From: Rhodospirillaceae bacterium
Lineage (GTDB): Bacteria > Pseudomonadota > Alphaproteobacteria > MPNO01 > UBA2964
Direction: 5' to 3'
NCBI GenBank assembly: GCA_002712335.1
Contig: PATI01000060.1
Span: 1 to 24,038, forward strand
Length of the DNA stretch: 24,038 nt
Shown here: positions 1 to 8,337 of the stretch, piece by piece
Numbering within the stretch: the first letter of the stretch is position 1
Layout: each line of letters starts with the position of its first letter
Program-made: the position numbers and the translations under genes
Notes under the pieces: model-generated
Told to the model about the DNA's origin: nothing
What the model saw: only the letters and a program-made list of their open reading frames with translations
The model's database searches: none

Positions 1-235
1 GTATTGATTCTATCGGAACAAAAACTCGCTTTTCTCGAGAAAATTCAGCGAGAAGCCTTCCATCTCCAGCGTGCATACGTGTTACCGTCGGTGGTTGGTA
101 ACTAGCAAGCTGATTAAAATCTGGTAAATCGCGACCGAAATTCCATAAAACGACAACCAGTAAAATTACTCCAGACAGACCTATTATGAGGCTGGAGGAC
201 CCCAGTAAAAATATTATTTTATATATTTTTTTCAT
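1..235 (-). CDS. mrcA: Penicillin-binding protein 1A, N-terminal part (runs off the window)
   Basis: This is the 5' end of a class A PBP, a bifunctional peptidoglycan glycosyltransferase/transpeptidase anchored in the inner membrane. I translated it by hand because it is cut by the window edge. The ATG is at 235-233 and about 78 residues are visible. A basic start (MKKIYK) is followed by one hydrophobic segment (about residues 7-30) and then by NFGRDLPDFNQLASYQPP and the VTRMHAGDGRLLAEF block, which in the family lies just before the glycosyltransferase domain. The catalytic domains lie outside the window. It sits 64 bp downstream of the amidase gene on the same strand, so the two are probably co-transcribed; the pairing fits linked synthesis and cleavage of the wall. 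Confidence comes from the juxtamembrane block, which is very characteristic of proteobacterial PBP1A. Confidence 0.88.
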   Translation of the reverse strand, partial: MKKIYKIIFLLGSSSLIIGLSGVILLVVVLWNFGRDLPDFNQLASYQPPTVTRMHAGDGRLLAEFSREKRVFVPIESI

Positions 236-299
236 TAGTCCGTTGTATGGAAAAAGAATCTGTATTTATTTCAATTATAACAATGAGATTTTGACGACT

Positions 300-1508
300 T
301 TATGGCCTTCTCATAGATTTTCGGATGGTAAAATATTTATCAATTGCAATTGTAATAGCCTTGGCTATTTTTTTCCTGTGACGAGGAGAACGAATAAGTT
401 TCTCATCGTGGGTATTTGAAAGATACCCCATTTCTATTAACACCGATGGTATTTCCGGTGCCTTAAGAACAGCAAAACCGGCAAAACGATGATTTCGACG
501 CAACATAAGAATCTTTTTATTAAGTTGTTTTCCTAATAATTTGGCGAACATTACGGAATTATTTTTTGTCAGTCTCTGCCTTAGATCTATTAGAATTTTT
601 GCCACCGTATTACTCTGCTCATTTAAATCAACACCAGCTATAATGTCGGACTTATTCTCTCGTCGAGCTAAGGCCTCTGCCTCCCTGTCTGAAGCGCGTT
701 CAGATAATGTATATACTGAGCCACCTCTGACATGTTTTTTTCCTATGGAATCTGCATGTAAGGAAATAAATAAGTCTGCTCCAGCTCGATGAGCAATTGC
801 TATTCTTTCTCTAAGTCTAACGAATACATCACGAGTTCTAGTAAGTAGAACACGGTATTTATTATTATAAACCAATTGTTTTTTAAGTTCATAAGCGAGC
901 GCAAGCACCACTTTTTTCTCTAAAGTCCCTCTACGTCCACGCGCACCTGAATCAATCCCACCGTGTCCTGGGTCCAATACAATTAAGGGTGTTTGTTTCT
1001 CTAGAATTTTTTTCTTAACTTTGAAATTCTTTTGAGAAATGTTTTTATTAATTCTTTTTGGTATTTCACGTTTGATGTTTTTAAAGAAGTCCGCCGGAGA
1101 TGTATCAGACAAGTCAAGTATAATCCGATGTTTTCTATTTCCACTCGGGGACAAATGAAAAACTTTAGATATTCTAACTGGTCTGACCAAATCAATTACA
1201 AATCGTGAGTTTTCAGGCTTATATAAACCAAAACGATAACCAATAATTCTTCTGCTTTTCTTTAAGTTTGAGGATTTTATTTTCCATTTAATTTTGGGTA
1301 ACTTAATGACTATTCTATAGGGACGCCCAAGGGTGAACACGTTAAACCTGACCCTTTTGTTTATTTCCATCACAAATCTAGTTTTATTTTTGTAATCCCC
1401 GATTCTTATGGCATCCACAATTGGCATAGAACTTGCGGGGTGCAAACACACGATACTCCAAAATATTGCCAAAATAGTTATAGCTTTAGGTTTAGAGCGA
1501 AGATACAT
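300..1508 (-). CDS. amiC: Periplasmic N-acetylmuramoyl-L-alanine amidase (AMIN + Amidase_3, AmiC-like)
   Basis: This zinc amidase cuts the bond between MurNAc and the stem peptide, usually during daughter-cell separation. Numbering from the ATG at 1508 gives 402 residues: a signal peptide (about 1-27, ending PASS), an AMIN-type beta-rich region (about 30-135, with VDAIRIGD and RFVIDL), a basic linker, and an Amidase_3 domain (about 173-395). The expected zinc and catalytic residues are present: H182 (DPGHGG), E197 (LEKK), H251 (SLHAD) and E359 (IEMGYLSN). I chose 1508 because AAGG lies 6 nt upstream and the result is a clean signal peptide. ATG at 1562 or TTG at 1565 in the same frame would add 18-19 residues but lack a comparable ribosome site. 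It is the promoter-proximal gene ahead of PBP1A and is divergent from rne. Confidence 0.93.
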   Translation of the reverse strand: MYLRSKPKAITILAIFWSIVCLHPASSMPIVDAIRIGDYKNKTRFVMEINKRVRFNVFTLGRPYRIVIKLPKIKWKIKSSNLKKSRRIIGYRFGLYKPENSRFVIDLVRPVRISKVFHLSPSGNRKHRIILDLSDTSPADFFKNIKREIPKRINKNISQKNFKVKKKILEKQTPLIVLDPGHGGIDSGARGRRGTLEKKVVLALAYELKKQLVYNNKYRVLLTRTRDVFVRLRERIAIAHRAGADLFISLHADSIGKKHVRGGSVYTLSERASDREAEALARRENKSDIIAGVDLNEQSNTVAKILIDLRQRLTKNNSVMFAKLLGKQLNKKILMLRRNHRFAGFAVLKAPEIPSVLIEMGYLSNTHDEKLIRSPRHRKKIAKAITIAIDKYFTIRKSMRRP

Positions 1509-1514
1509 ATTGTG

Positions 1515-1518
1515 CCTT
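1515..1518 (-). promoter_or_regulatory. Ribosome-binding site that decides the amidase start
   Basis: AAGG on the minus strand, 6 nt before the ATG at 1508. The upstream in-frame starts (1562/1565) have no equally good site, so this favours the shorter protein with a compact signal peptide. Confidence 0.5.
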
Positions 1519-1565
1519 ATTATCATGGCGGTGCCATATATAGATTTTTTAGCTCTAAACATCAA

Positions 1566-1942
1566 TAAACTTCATAAGAAGATTACACTTTTTATACCAA
1601 CCATAAAAATATTCAGTCGTTAAATTAATATACTCATTGTAGAATTAGCGAAGCACGCGTATCCTAGAACTAGTAGCGAACAGACTGTGGCCATCCACTA
1701 GGGCTGAAAGGTTCTGAATTGGGAGCGCGACTATCGGGCGAGATAGATTGACTATTACGACCCGTGTGATTGCGCTTTGTTTTCACAGTTTTTTTTAATA
1801 AGTTTGAAGTTAATCGCGGCTTTAGCAGAGTGTCCCTGCAGAAAATAACAGGTTGACGCTAGCACCGCAGACTTTGAAATAAAACGGTAGTTGCACCTGA
1901 TGCTCATTCAGAGCCAAAGCAACGACTGTGGAGAATTTTTCG
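1566..1942. other. Divergent amidase/rne intergenic region, structured rne leader
   Basis: About 380 bp without a gene lie between the amidase and rne. The rne-proximal part holds several short inverted repeats: CTAGT at 1670-1674 with ACTAG at 1697-1701, an alternative GTGG-CCAT-CCAC hairpin at 1687-1698, and CTATC-GGGCGA-GATAG at 1731-1746. A T-run lies at about 1790-1797. RNase E mRNAs in other bacteria often have long leaders used for feedback control by RNase E itself, so a regulatory 5' UTR is a reasonable inference. I recognise no specific RNA family and no convincing promoter. No tRNA: the stretch near 1710 lacks a proper T-loop and acceptor stem. Confidence 0.4.
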
Positions 1943-4276
1943 ATGACAAAAAGGATGTTAATAGACGGAACCCACCCGGAAGAACTGAGGGTGGTAATTT
2001 CAAACGGTAATAGGCTTGAAGAATATGACGTAGAAACGTCGACCAAATCCCAACATAAAGGAAATATTTATCTTGCAAAAGTTACACGTGTAGAACCTTC
2101 ACTTCAGGCCGCATTCGTAGACTACGGCGGAAACCGGCATGGCTTCCTCGCATTTAACGAAATTCATCCAGACTACTATCAAATTCCTATCGAAGATCGC
2201 GAGGCTTTAAAAAGAGATGTTGCTCAGTTTGAAGCTAATGCTTCGGGCGCTCAGGCTCATATTGATGAAATTGATGGTGAAGTTGAACAGGCAGAGGACG
2301 AAGATCCTAGGGATATTTCTTCAGACGATTTAAATATTGAGCCTGAAAAGGAGTTTGAAGAGAAAAATACCACAGACCCTGTCGATGACAAAAAGATTCT
2401 GGACAGCGAAACCGCTGGTAACGCTATCAACGAAGATAACGATGATTGTTCAAAAAGTGCCCTCGCAGAAAAAAGTAGTGCTTTAAATACTGAAGTCGTT
2501 GAAACAGACAATAATAACGTCGTAGATGAAAAATCCAACCGATACGAAAATCCGATGCGTCGGTATAAAATTCAAGAAGTTATTAAAAGAAGTCAGATAC
2601 TTTTAATACAAGTGATAAAAGAGGAACGCGGCAACAAGGGGGCTGCTCTTACTACCTATTTATCTCTTGCTGGTCGATATTGTGTTCTTATGCCGAACAC
2701 GGCCCGCAGCAGCGGGGGCGTCTCTCGTAAAATTACAAATGGAAGCGACCGCCGACGTCTGCGTGAACTTTTAAACACTCTAGACACTCCAGACGGTATG
2801 GGCGTAATCATGCGCACCGCAGGTGTCAAACGCAATAAATCGGAAATTAAGCGAGATTTCGATTACTTAATTAGACTTTGGGAAAATGTACGAGAGCTTA
2901 CACTGCAATCGGCTGCCCCTGCACTAGTATATGAAGAGGGAGACTTAATAAAACGAACTATACGCGATCTATACGATCGGGATATTGAGGAAATCCTAGT
3001 AGAAGGTAACAACGCATATACTGCTGCTAAAAAACTTATGAAAATGATGATGCCAAGTCATGCTAAGCGGGTTCAACCATACCGTGATGAGGTGATACCA
3101 CTTTTTCATAGGTATCAAGTGGAAACTCAACTGGAATCTATGCATAGCCCCATCGTTGGTCTCAAATCCGGCGGCTATATTGTTATAAACCCAACCGAAG
3201 CATTAGTGGCTATAGACGTAAATTCCGGTCGTTCTACCCGTGAAAGAAATATTGAAGAAACTGCCTTTAAAACTAATCTGGAAGCGGCCAGCGAGGTGGC
3301 TCGCCAATTACGTCTAAGAGACCTCTCTGGTCTGATTGTGATCGACTTCATTGATATGGATATTTCAAAAAATCAACGTGGAGTGGAAAGGCGGTTAAAG
3401 GAAGCGGTCAAAACCGATCGAGCCCGTATTCAGCTGGGGCGAATAAGTAATTTTGGTTTATTCGAACTATCTAGACAGCGCATGCGACCAAGTATCGTAG
3501 AAAACAGCACCGAGACCTGTATACATTGCGGAGGAACAGGTTATGTCCGATCTACTGAATCGACAGCAGTTCATGTTTTACGTTCGATTGAAGAAGAAGG
3601 AATTCGTAATCGAAGTATAGAAATTGCTGTCACCGTTCCAACAGCGATTGCGTTATATATTCTTAATCAAAAACGAGAATCATTAAACCAGATAGAAAAA
3701 CGCTATGATTTCCGCGTTCAGGTTTTTGGCGATGACAGTTTAGTGCCACCTGATATGCGTCTTGAGAGGGTCCAAAACCGACTTACAAATGATAATGAGG
3801 ATAATAAAAAGACAGAGTCAAACGATTCTCCATCAGACGAAGAGAAGAACGGGAAGCGAAAAAGGCGCCCTAGAAGGCGACGAAAAAAAACACTCTCAAA
3901 AAATACCAGACCTGAAGAATCAGAGACCAATAACTCAACTGCAAACATCGAAACTGAAAAGAAATCTATAGAAGAAGATAATTCCGAAGACACGCCTAAC
4001 GATAAAGAAAACCGCAGCCCCCGACGACGACGACGAGGAAGAAGGGGTGGACGACGACGCAGTCAAAAAGAACAAATTGCAGATAATTTAATTAATAATG
4101 AATCGAGCTCTCAAATCAAGGAAAGTAAAAATAGTGAGCCAGACCAGAACTTGGATCCTACAATCCACTCAGAAAAGAAAGAGATAAAAGAGAACAAAGA
4201 TTCCAACCTCGGTAAAGCAGAAACTAAACCAGAGGGACCGCCAAAACGCGGCTGGTGGCAACGCATCACTCGTTAA
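1943..4276 (+). CDS. rne: Ribonuclease E
   Basis: This endoribonuclease initiates mRNA decay and processes rRNA and tRNA precursors; it scaffolds the degradosome. The start is MTKRMLIDG at 1943, with GGAG 9 nt upstream; the in-frame GTG at 1928 adds five non-conserved residues. Numbering from 1943 (777 aa): an S1 domain begins at about 39 (GNIYLAKVTRVEPSLQAAFVDYGG, interrupted here) and is split by a long acidic insertion (about 95-200). The catalytic core has Mg ligands D425 (IDVNSGRST) and D468 (IVIDFIDM). The zinc link is C526/C529 (CIHCGG). The tail has two arginine-rich patches (about 639-649 and 692-706) and ends KRGWWQRITR. In Caulobacter a GWW motif at the RNase E C-terminus binds PNPase, so the same contact is likely. 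The tail is polar and probably disordered. Confidence 0.97.
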   Translation: MTKRMLIDGTHPEELRVVISNGNRLEEYDVETSTKSQHKGNIYLAKVTRVEPSLQAAFVDYGGNRHGFLAFNEIHPDYYQIPIEDREALKRDVAQFEANASGAQAHIDEIDGEVEQAEDEDPRDISSDDLNIEPEKEFEEKNTTDPVDDKKILDSETAGNAINEDNDDCSKSALAEKSSALNTEVVETDNNNVVDEKSNRYENPMRRYKIQEVIKRSQILLIQVIKEERGNKGAALTTYLSLAGRYCVLMPNTARSSGGVSRKITNGSDRRRLRELLNTLDTPDGMGVIMRTAGVKRNKSEIKRDFDYLIRLWENVRELTLQSAAPALVYEEGDLIKRTIRDLYDRDIEEILVEGNNAYTAAKKLMKMMMPSHAKRVQPYRDEVIPLFHRYQVETQLESMHSPIVGLKSGGYIVINPTEALVAIDVNSGRSTRERNIEETAFKTNLEAASEVARQLRLRDLSGLIVIDFIDMDISKNQRGVERRLKEAVKTDRARIQLGRISNFGLFELSRQRMRPSIVENSTETCIHCGGTGYVRSTESTAVHVLRSIEEEGIRNRSIEIAVTVPTAIALYILNQKRESLNQIEKRYDFRVQVFGDDSLVPPDMRLERVQNRLTNDNEDNKKTESNDSPSDEEKNGKRKRRPRRRRKKTLSKNTRPEESETNNSTANIETEKKSIEEDNSEDTPNDKENRSPRRRRRGRRGGRRRSQKEQIADNLINNESSSQIKESKNSEPDQNLDPTIHSEKKEIKENKDSNLGKAETKPEGPPKRGWWQRITR

Positions 4277-4288
4277 AAACTTTTAACG
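4271..4288. terminator. Palindrome carrying both stop codons of rne and the aminotransferase gene
   Basis: CGTTAAAA-AC-TTTTAACG is a perfect 8-bp inverted repeat. The rne stop (TAA, 4274-4276) and the convergent aminotransferase stop (4283-4285 on the minus strand) both lie inside it. Its position suits a bidirectional terminator, but the stem is AT-rich with a very tight loop, so termination strength is doubtful. Confidence 0.4.
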
Positions 4289-5446
4289 TTTACCTTGCTT
4301 TGACATCCAATCTTTTAATCGATCTGAGGCTTCCCTTATAATTTGCGTAGATCCCGAAAAAGAAAGTCTTACAAAAGCATTTCCTCGGCCTTGATCAAAA
4401 TCAATGCCGGGGGTGATTGCCACTCCGGTATCTTCCAAGATCTTGTGACAGAAGTGCTCGCTATCATTGGTCAAATCAGATACATCTGAATAAATGTAAA
4501 AAGCGCCATCAGCGGGCGCTATTTTTGTAAAACCCGCCTCGTGCAAACCAGATAGTAATATAGTACGATTTTCCTTGTAACGTTCGACATTTGCATTCAA
4601 TTCTTTCTTGCAGTCAAACGCCGCTAATGCACCATACTGAGACAATGTGGGTGCTGAAATATATAAATTTTGTGTCAGACATTCGATATTTCTTACTAAG
4701 TTCTCTGGAACAACCATCCAACCTACACGCCAACCCGTCATAGAATAGTATTTTGAAAAACTGTTTATAACAATTGAGTCGTCAGAAAACTCTAACGCTG
4801 ATATTCCACGTTCTTTGTAGGTAATACCATGATAGATCTCGTCTGAGATTAATTTCATGTCTCTATCAGAGCAATATTCCGTTAGAGATTTTAATTCATT
4901 TTTACCAAGCATTGTACCTGTGGGATTAGACGGGCTAGCTATTATCAAACCATCTAGTTTTCCATCAATTTTGGAAAGTAATTCCGGTGTCGGCTGAAAC
5001 CTAGTTTCTTGTCCTGTCGGAATCAAAATTGGTTCGATACCTAACGCAAGTAATATATTTCTGGAACCCGGATAACCCGGATCAGCAATTGCCACCCTAT
5101 CTCCCACATCAAATGCCGCAATACAGGCTAATACAAAACCACCAGAAGATCCTGTAGTTATAACTATTTGCTTTGGATCTATGCTAATCTTGTGTGTATC
5201 ACAATAATATTCAGAAATTCTTTTACGAACAGATAACAAGCCAAAAGCTTCAGTATAACCCAAAAGATCTTTATCTAGCATTTCATGTGCTAGAGCTATC
5301 ACACCCTTAGGCGCACCAGTTGCCGGCTGCCCCAATTCCAAATGCAAAACATCCTTTCCTTCTGTTTGACGTCTATTAGCCGTCTGCAATACATCCATAA
5401 CAATGAATGGAGGAATTTCACCACGTCGTGAATTCTTTATAGTCAT
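4283..5446 (-). CDS. Class I/II pyridoxal-phosphate aminotransferase
   Basis: This is a fold-type I PLP enzyme of the aspartate aminotransferase superfamily, 387 residues, the normal length. Visible features are the N-terminal substrate-loop region (HLELGQPATG), TGSSGGF near the phosphate site (about 98-104), the SPSNPTGT cofactor motif with N174, D202 and Y205 (SDEIYHG), the Schiff-base lysine K232 in SFSKYYSMTGWRVGW, and a carboxylate-binding arginine region near the end (FVRLSFSGS). It is cytoplasmic, with no signal peptide. The amino donor and acceptor cannot be read from the sequence. It starts 3 nt after the stop of the gamma-glutamyltransferase-like gene, so the two form an operon. Glutamate released outside the cytoplasm and re-used by a transaminase would be a coherent but unproven link. 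Confidence 0.9.
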   Translation of the reverse strand: MTIKNSRRGEIPPFIVMDVLQTANRRQTEGKDVLHLELGQPATGAPKGVIALAHEMLDKDLLGYTEAFGLLSVRKRISEYYCDTHKISIDPKQIVITTGSSGGFVLACIAAFDVGDRVAIADPGYPGSRNILLALGIEPILIPTGQETRFQPTPELLSKIDGKLDGLIIASPSNPTGTMLGKNELKSLTEYCSDRDMKLISDEIYHGITYKERGISALEFSDDSIVINSFSKYYSMTGWRVGWMVVPENLVRNIECLTQNLYISAPTLSQYGALAAFDCKKELNANVERYKENRTILLSGLHEAGFTKIAPADGAFYIYSDVSDLTNDSEHFCHKILEDTGVAITPGIDFDQGRGNAFVRLSFSGSTQIIREASDRLKDWMSKQGKR

Positions 5447-5449
5447 AAA

Positions 5450-6922
5450 TTAAAGCCCCAAATTTATTCCATATGCGGCTGTTCTAGGGTCTGTTTGAAC
5501 TTCACAGGTCCCCGGTCCAGTTACCGCACCCATTTTGCAATATAATATATTGACGCGCCCAAGTGAGACGATTTTATTTGGACTCATTCCTTTTCCAATC
5601 AACTCCTCTATAAGCTTTTTAGGTAACGAATTCTCAATCACAATTTCTGCTTCATTTTTACCAGGCGCATATCTAGGCATATTCAAAGATTCTTCTAGCG
5701 AAAGATTTTCATTCAAAAGTCTTGTCAAAGTTAAAGCAAGAGATGAGCCTGCATATTGGTCACCTGAAGCCGTACCAACAAGATAAGATTGTGATAAATG
5801 CTCATTTACCATAATTACGGGTGCTATATTAAGACTGGAACCTTTAACTGTTGGAGAAGATTCAATAATACCGGTACTGCCTGCCACATAGCCCATTCCG
5901 AAAGAATTATTCATTGTTAAGACACAACCTGTCGCGTTACCTGAATTATCCATCGCACTCAACCCAACGGAACCACCTACTCTCGCTTTAACCCCAATAT
6001 TTAAATTATGATTTATTTTAGAGGAGGAAGTAAAAATCACCGCTTTACTTGCTTCAGACAAAGATGGGGCACCTCTACGAGAGGTTATTTCCTTCCAAGC
6101 TGACCTTGTAATTTCACTACCTAATCCGTCAAAAAAGGGAAAATGCAATTTATTATTACCTGCTTTTTCAATGGAAGTTTGTCCCCATACAGGAAAGTAA
6201 TTTCGCAAACTTTCTTTCGTCAGCCATCCACCGGACTCTTTAAGACCCTTTATAAAGGTAGCGCCTAAATTTCCTGAATAAAAATACCCCGGGCCTTGAC
6301 GCCTAATAACACTCAGGGTGCCCGCCAACTCATATTGCTGGATAGTTTTTCCAGCAGATAAAAACTCACCTTGAGAATTTCGAAATAACTTGCGGGTATA
6401 TACATCCTTAAGTGCCCACTTTCCGGTATTTTTTAATTCCGCACTTAGCCCTTTAGAAATGGGCCAACCAAACCTCGCAGCTTGTTCAGCAGGTTTTACC
6501 AATTGTTCCCATCTTAGTTTTCCGAATTTAGCATATAGCGCGTATAACCCTCGGAAACTTCCTGGAACCGTTCCAGCTCGATATCCCTTGGGTATTTTTG
6601 CACTAGTTATTTTTGGTAAAAACTTTAAGCTAACTACCTGATTATTTTTGCTATCATAATGCAAACAAACGCCACCACCACCCGCTCCTGCTGCATCAGG
6701 GCGACTAACCATTAACGCAAACGCCATGGCTACGGCCGCATCTGAGGAGTTGCCACCAATAGAAAGTACATCTCGACCGACTAGGGAAGCGCGTGCTTCA
6801 TCTGATGCTATACTACCCAAATATGAATTTGTCTCTCCAATAATTCCTATAGATTGCGGAACTTTACTAGTTGAACAACCCGACAAAATTAAAATAGTTA
6901 AAATAGTAATACATTGACGCAT
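5450..6922 (-). CDS. Gamma-glutamyltransferase-family lipoprotein with Ser at the expected nucleophile position
   Basis: The protein has 490 residues, shorter than classical GGT. GGT is an Ntn hydrolase that self-cleaves before a catalytic Thr and then transfers or hydrolyses gamma-glutamyl groups such as that of glutathione. The N-terminus MRQCITILTILILSGC is a lipoprotein signal with lipobox LSGC (Cys16), so it is probably anchored on the periplasmic side. Family features are EARASLVGRDVLSIGGNSSD, the AGAGGGG loop (about 78-84), TMNNSFGMG (about 336-344) and VGTASGDQY (about 382-390). The stretch aligning to the small-subunit start (T-T-H-Y-S-V-V-D in E. coli) reads S-V-G-L-S-A-M-D from Ser318, so the nucleophile is either Ser or lost. 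The start codon nearly abuts the divergent M48 gene. Fold assignment is firm; activity is uncertain. Confidence 0.85.
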   Translation of the reverse strand: MRQCITILTILILSGCSTSKVPQSIGIIGETNSYLGSIASDEARASLVGRDVLSIGGNSSDAAVAMAFALMVSRPDAAGAGGGGVCLHYDSKNNQVVSLKFLPKITSAKIPKGYRAGTVPGSFRGLYALYAKFGKLRWEQLVKPAEQAARFGWPISKGLSAELKNTGKWALKDVYTRKLFRNSQGEFLSAGKTIQQYELAGTLSVIRRQGPGYFYSGNLGATFIKGLKESGGWLTKESLRNYFPVWGQTSIEKAGNNKLHFPFFDGLGSEITRSAWKEITSRRGAPSLSEASKAVIFTSSSKINHNLNIGVKARVGGSVGLSAMDNSGNATGCVLTMNNSFGMGYVAGSTGIIESSPTVKGSSLNIAPVIMVNEHLSQSYLVGTASGDQYAGSSLALTLTRLLNENLSLEESLNMPRYAPGKNEAEIVIENSLPKKLIEELIGKGMSPNKIVSLGRVNILYCKMGAVTGPGTCEVQTDPRTAAYGINLGL

Positions 6923-6952
6923 GGTTCATCGGTCCTTAGTTTTTATAGCAAT

Positions 6953-6959
6953 GGAGAGG
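6953..6959 (+). promoter_or_regulatory. Ribosome-binding site for the M48 protease gene
   Basis: GGAGAGG ends 9 nt before the ATG at 6969. It supports that start over two upstream in-frame ATGs at 6921 and 6951; the first would overlap the divergent GGT start codon. Confidence 0.65.
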
Positions 6960-6968
6960 CATTTAACT

Positions 6969-8315
6969 ATGCTAAGAAAAACATTCATTATTTCCATATT
7001 ATTTTTCACTATTTTAATAGGTGTTTTCGTTACCCTGCCCAGCTTTTTAAGAGCTGAATCCATTCGTTTAATTCGTGACACTGAAATTGAGAATATCATA
7101 AAGCTATATACGAAACCGGTCCTGCTCGCCGCAGACCTATCAGATGAAAGTTTAAAAACATATATTGTAAATGATAACAAAATTAACGCTTTCGTCGCAA
7201 AAGGACAAAAAATTTTTTTAACAACAGGATTGTTAAGACAAAGTAAAAATGCCGAACAAGTTATAGGTGTGATTGCCCACGAAATTGGTCATATCGCCGG
7301 CGGGCATTTAATCCGTATGAATAATCAAATGAAAAAAGCACGTAGTACCGCTTTTATCTCACAAATTATGGGTCTTGCATTAAGTGCATTGGCAAAAGAT
7401 CCTACTCCGGTGGTTGCTATAACCTCAGGTGGAAAAAATTTAGCTTCTAGATCATTTCTAAACTTTACTCGAGGACAAGAACAAGCTGCTGATCAAGCTG
7501 CTGCTAAATATCTTGATATAATCGGAGTTTCCGGTAAAGGACTGCTAGAATTACTGAATGTATTGGCCGGCCAAGAATTTCTCCAAACCTCTAACCAAGA
7601 CCCCTACGTCAGAAGTCACCCCTCCATCCAGTCAAGAATCCGTTTTATGGAAAACCATATAAGGAGTTCATCAAGCTCTGATAAAAAATTACCCATAAAT
7701 ATTGCCAAAAAACAACTAAGACTAGTCGCAAAACTTGATGCTTTTATTGAGGAACCCGGATTTACTTTAGCAAAGTATTCAGACAACGATAAATCAACAG
7801 CAGCTCTTTATGCTAGGGCAATTGCAATGTTTCGAAATGCCAACCTGAACAGCGCATTGCCTATAATTAATACTCTTATTGCTGCGCATCCAACAGATCC
7901 ATATTTTGTTGAACTTAAAGGCCAAATGCTATTTGAGAACGGTCGCCTAGATGACGCGTTACTTGTATATCAAAAAGCAGTTCGCTTGTTGCCAAATGCG
8001 CCATTAATAAGAACTAGTCTTGCCCATGTTATGATCGAGACAGGAAGGTCTGAACTACTTGATCATGCGCTTTTTCAAATAAAACACGCTTTGACTATTG
8101 ATCAAGAATTAGCATTGACATGGCGCCTAGCGGCAGCTGCTTACGGCCGAAAAAAGGAATTTGGATTATCTTCGTGGTCCCTCGCAGAATATAATTTTTT
8201 GATAGGGCACAAAAAACTCGCTCTTGCTCAGGCAAAACGGGCTCTTAAATTATTAAAACGTGGATCCCCTGCTTGGCTTAGAACAGAAGACCTTAAAAAT
8301 AAAATTAACGGTTAA
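6969..8315 (+). CDS. M48-family periplasmic metalloprotease with TPR-like C-terminus (BepA/YfgC-like)
   Basis: This zinc endopeptidase belongs to the group that includes BepA, which degrades misfolded outer-membrane proteins and assists their assembly. Numbered from 6969 it has 448 residues: a signal peptide or anchor (about 1-30, MLRKTFIISILFF), the catalytic domain with HEIGH at 104-108 and the third ligand E171 in RGQEQAAD, then helical repeats from about 280 (ALYARAIAMFRNANLNSAL; DDALLVYQKAVRLLPNAPL) of TPR type. Length and domain order match BepA-like proteins. It is transcribed divergently from the GGT lipoprotein gene, and their promoters must share or overlap a short region. The start was chosen by the GGAGAGG site. 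An outer-membrane quality-control role is inferred from the family. Confidence 0.92.
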   Translation: MLRKTFIISILFFTILIGVFVTLPSFLRAESIRLIRDTEIENIIKLYTKPVLLAADLSDESLKTYIVNDNKINAFVAKGQKIFLTTGLLRQSKNAEQVIGVIAHEIGHIAGGHLIRMNNQMKKARSTAFISQIMGLALSALAKDPTPVVAITSGGKNLASRSFLNFTRGQEQAADQAAAKYLDIIGVSGKGLLELLNVLAGQEFLQTSNQDPYVRSHPSIQSRIRFMENHIRSSSSSDKKLPINIAKKQLRLVAKLDAFIEEPGFTLAKYSDNDKSTAALYARAIAMFRNANLNSALPIINTLIAAHPTDPYFVELKGQMLFENGRLDDALLVYQKAVRLLPNAPLIRTSLAHVMIETGRSELLDHALFQIKHALTIDQELALTWRLAAAAYGRKKEFGLSSWSLAEYNFLIGHKKLALAQAKRALKLLKRGSPAWLRTEDLKNKING

Positions 8316-8337
8316 GAAACAAATAAATAGTTAAAAA

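Noticed and set aside
1640..1760. Possible tRNA upstream of rne
   Set aside because: GGTTC at about 1710 is not followed by a proper T-arm, and no acceptor stem or anticodon arm can be drawn.
2257..2538. Minus-strand Ser-rich open frame inside rne
   Set aside because: Shadow of the acidic insertion of RNase E on the opposite strand.
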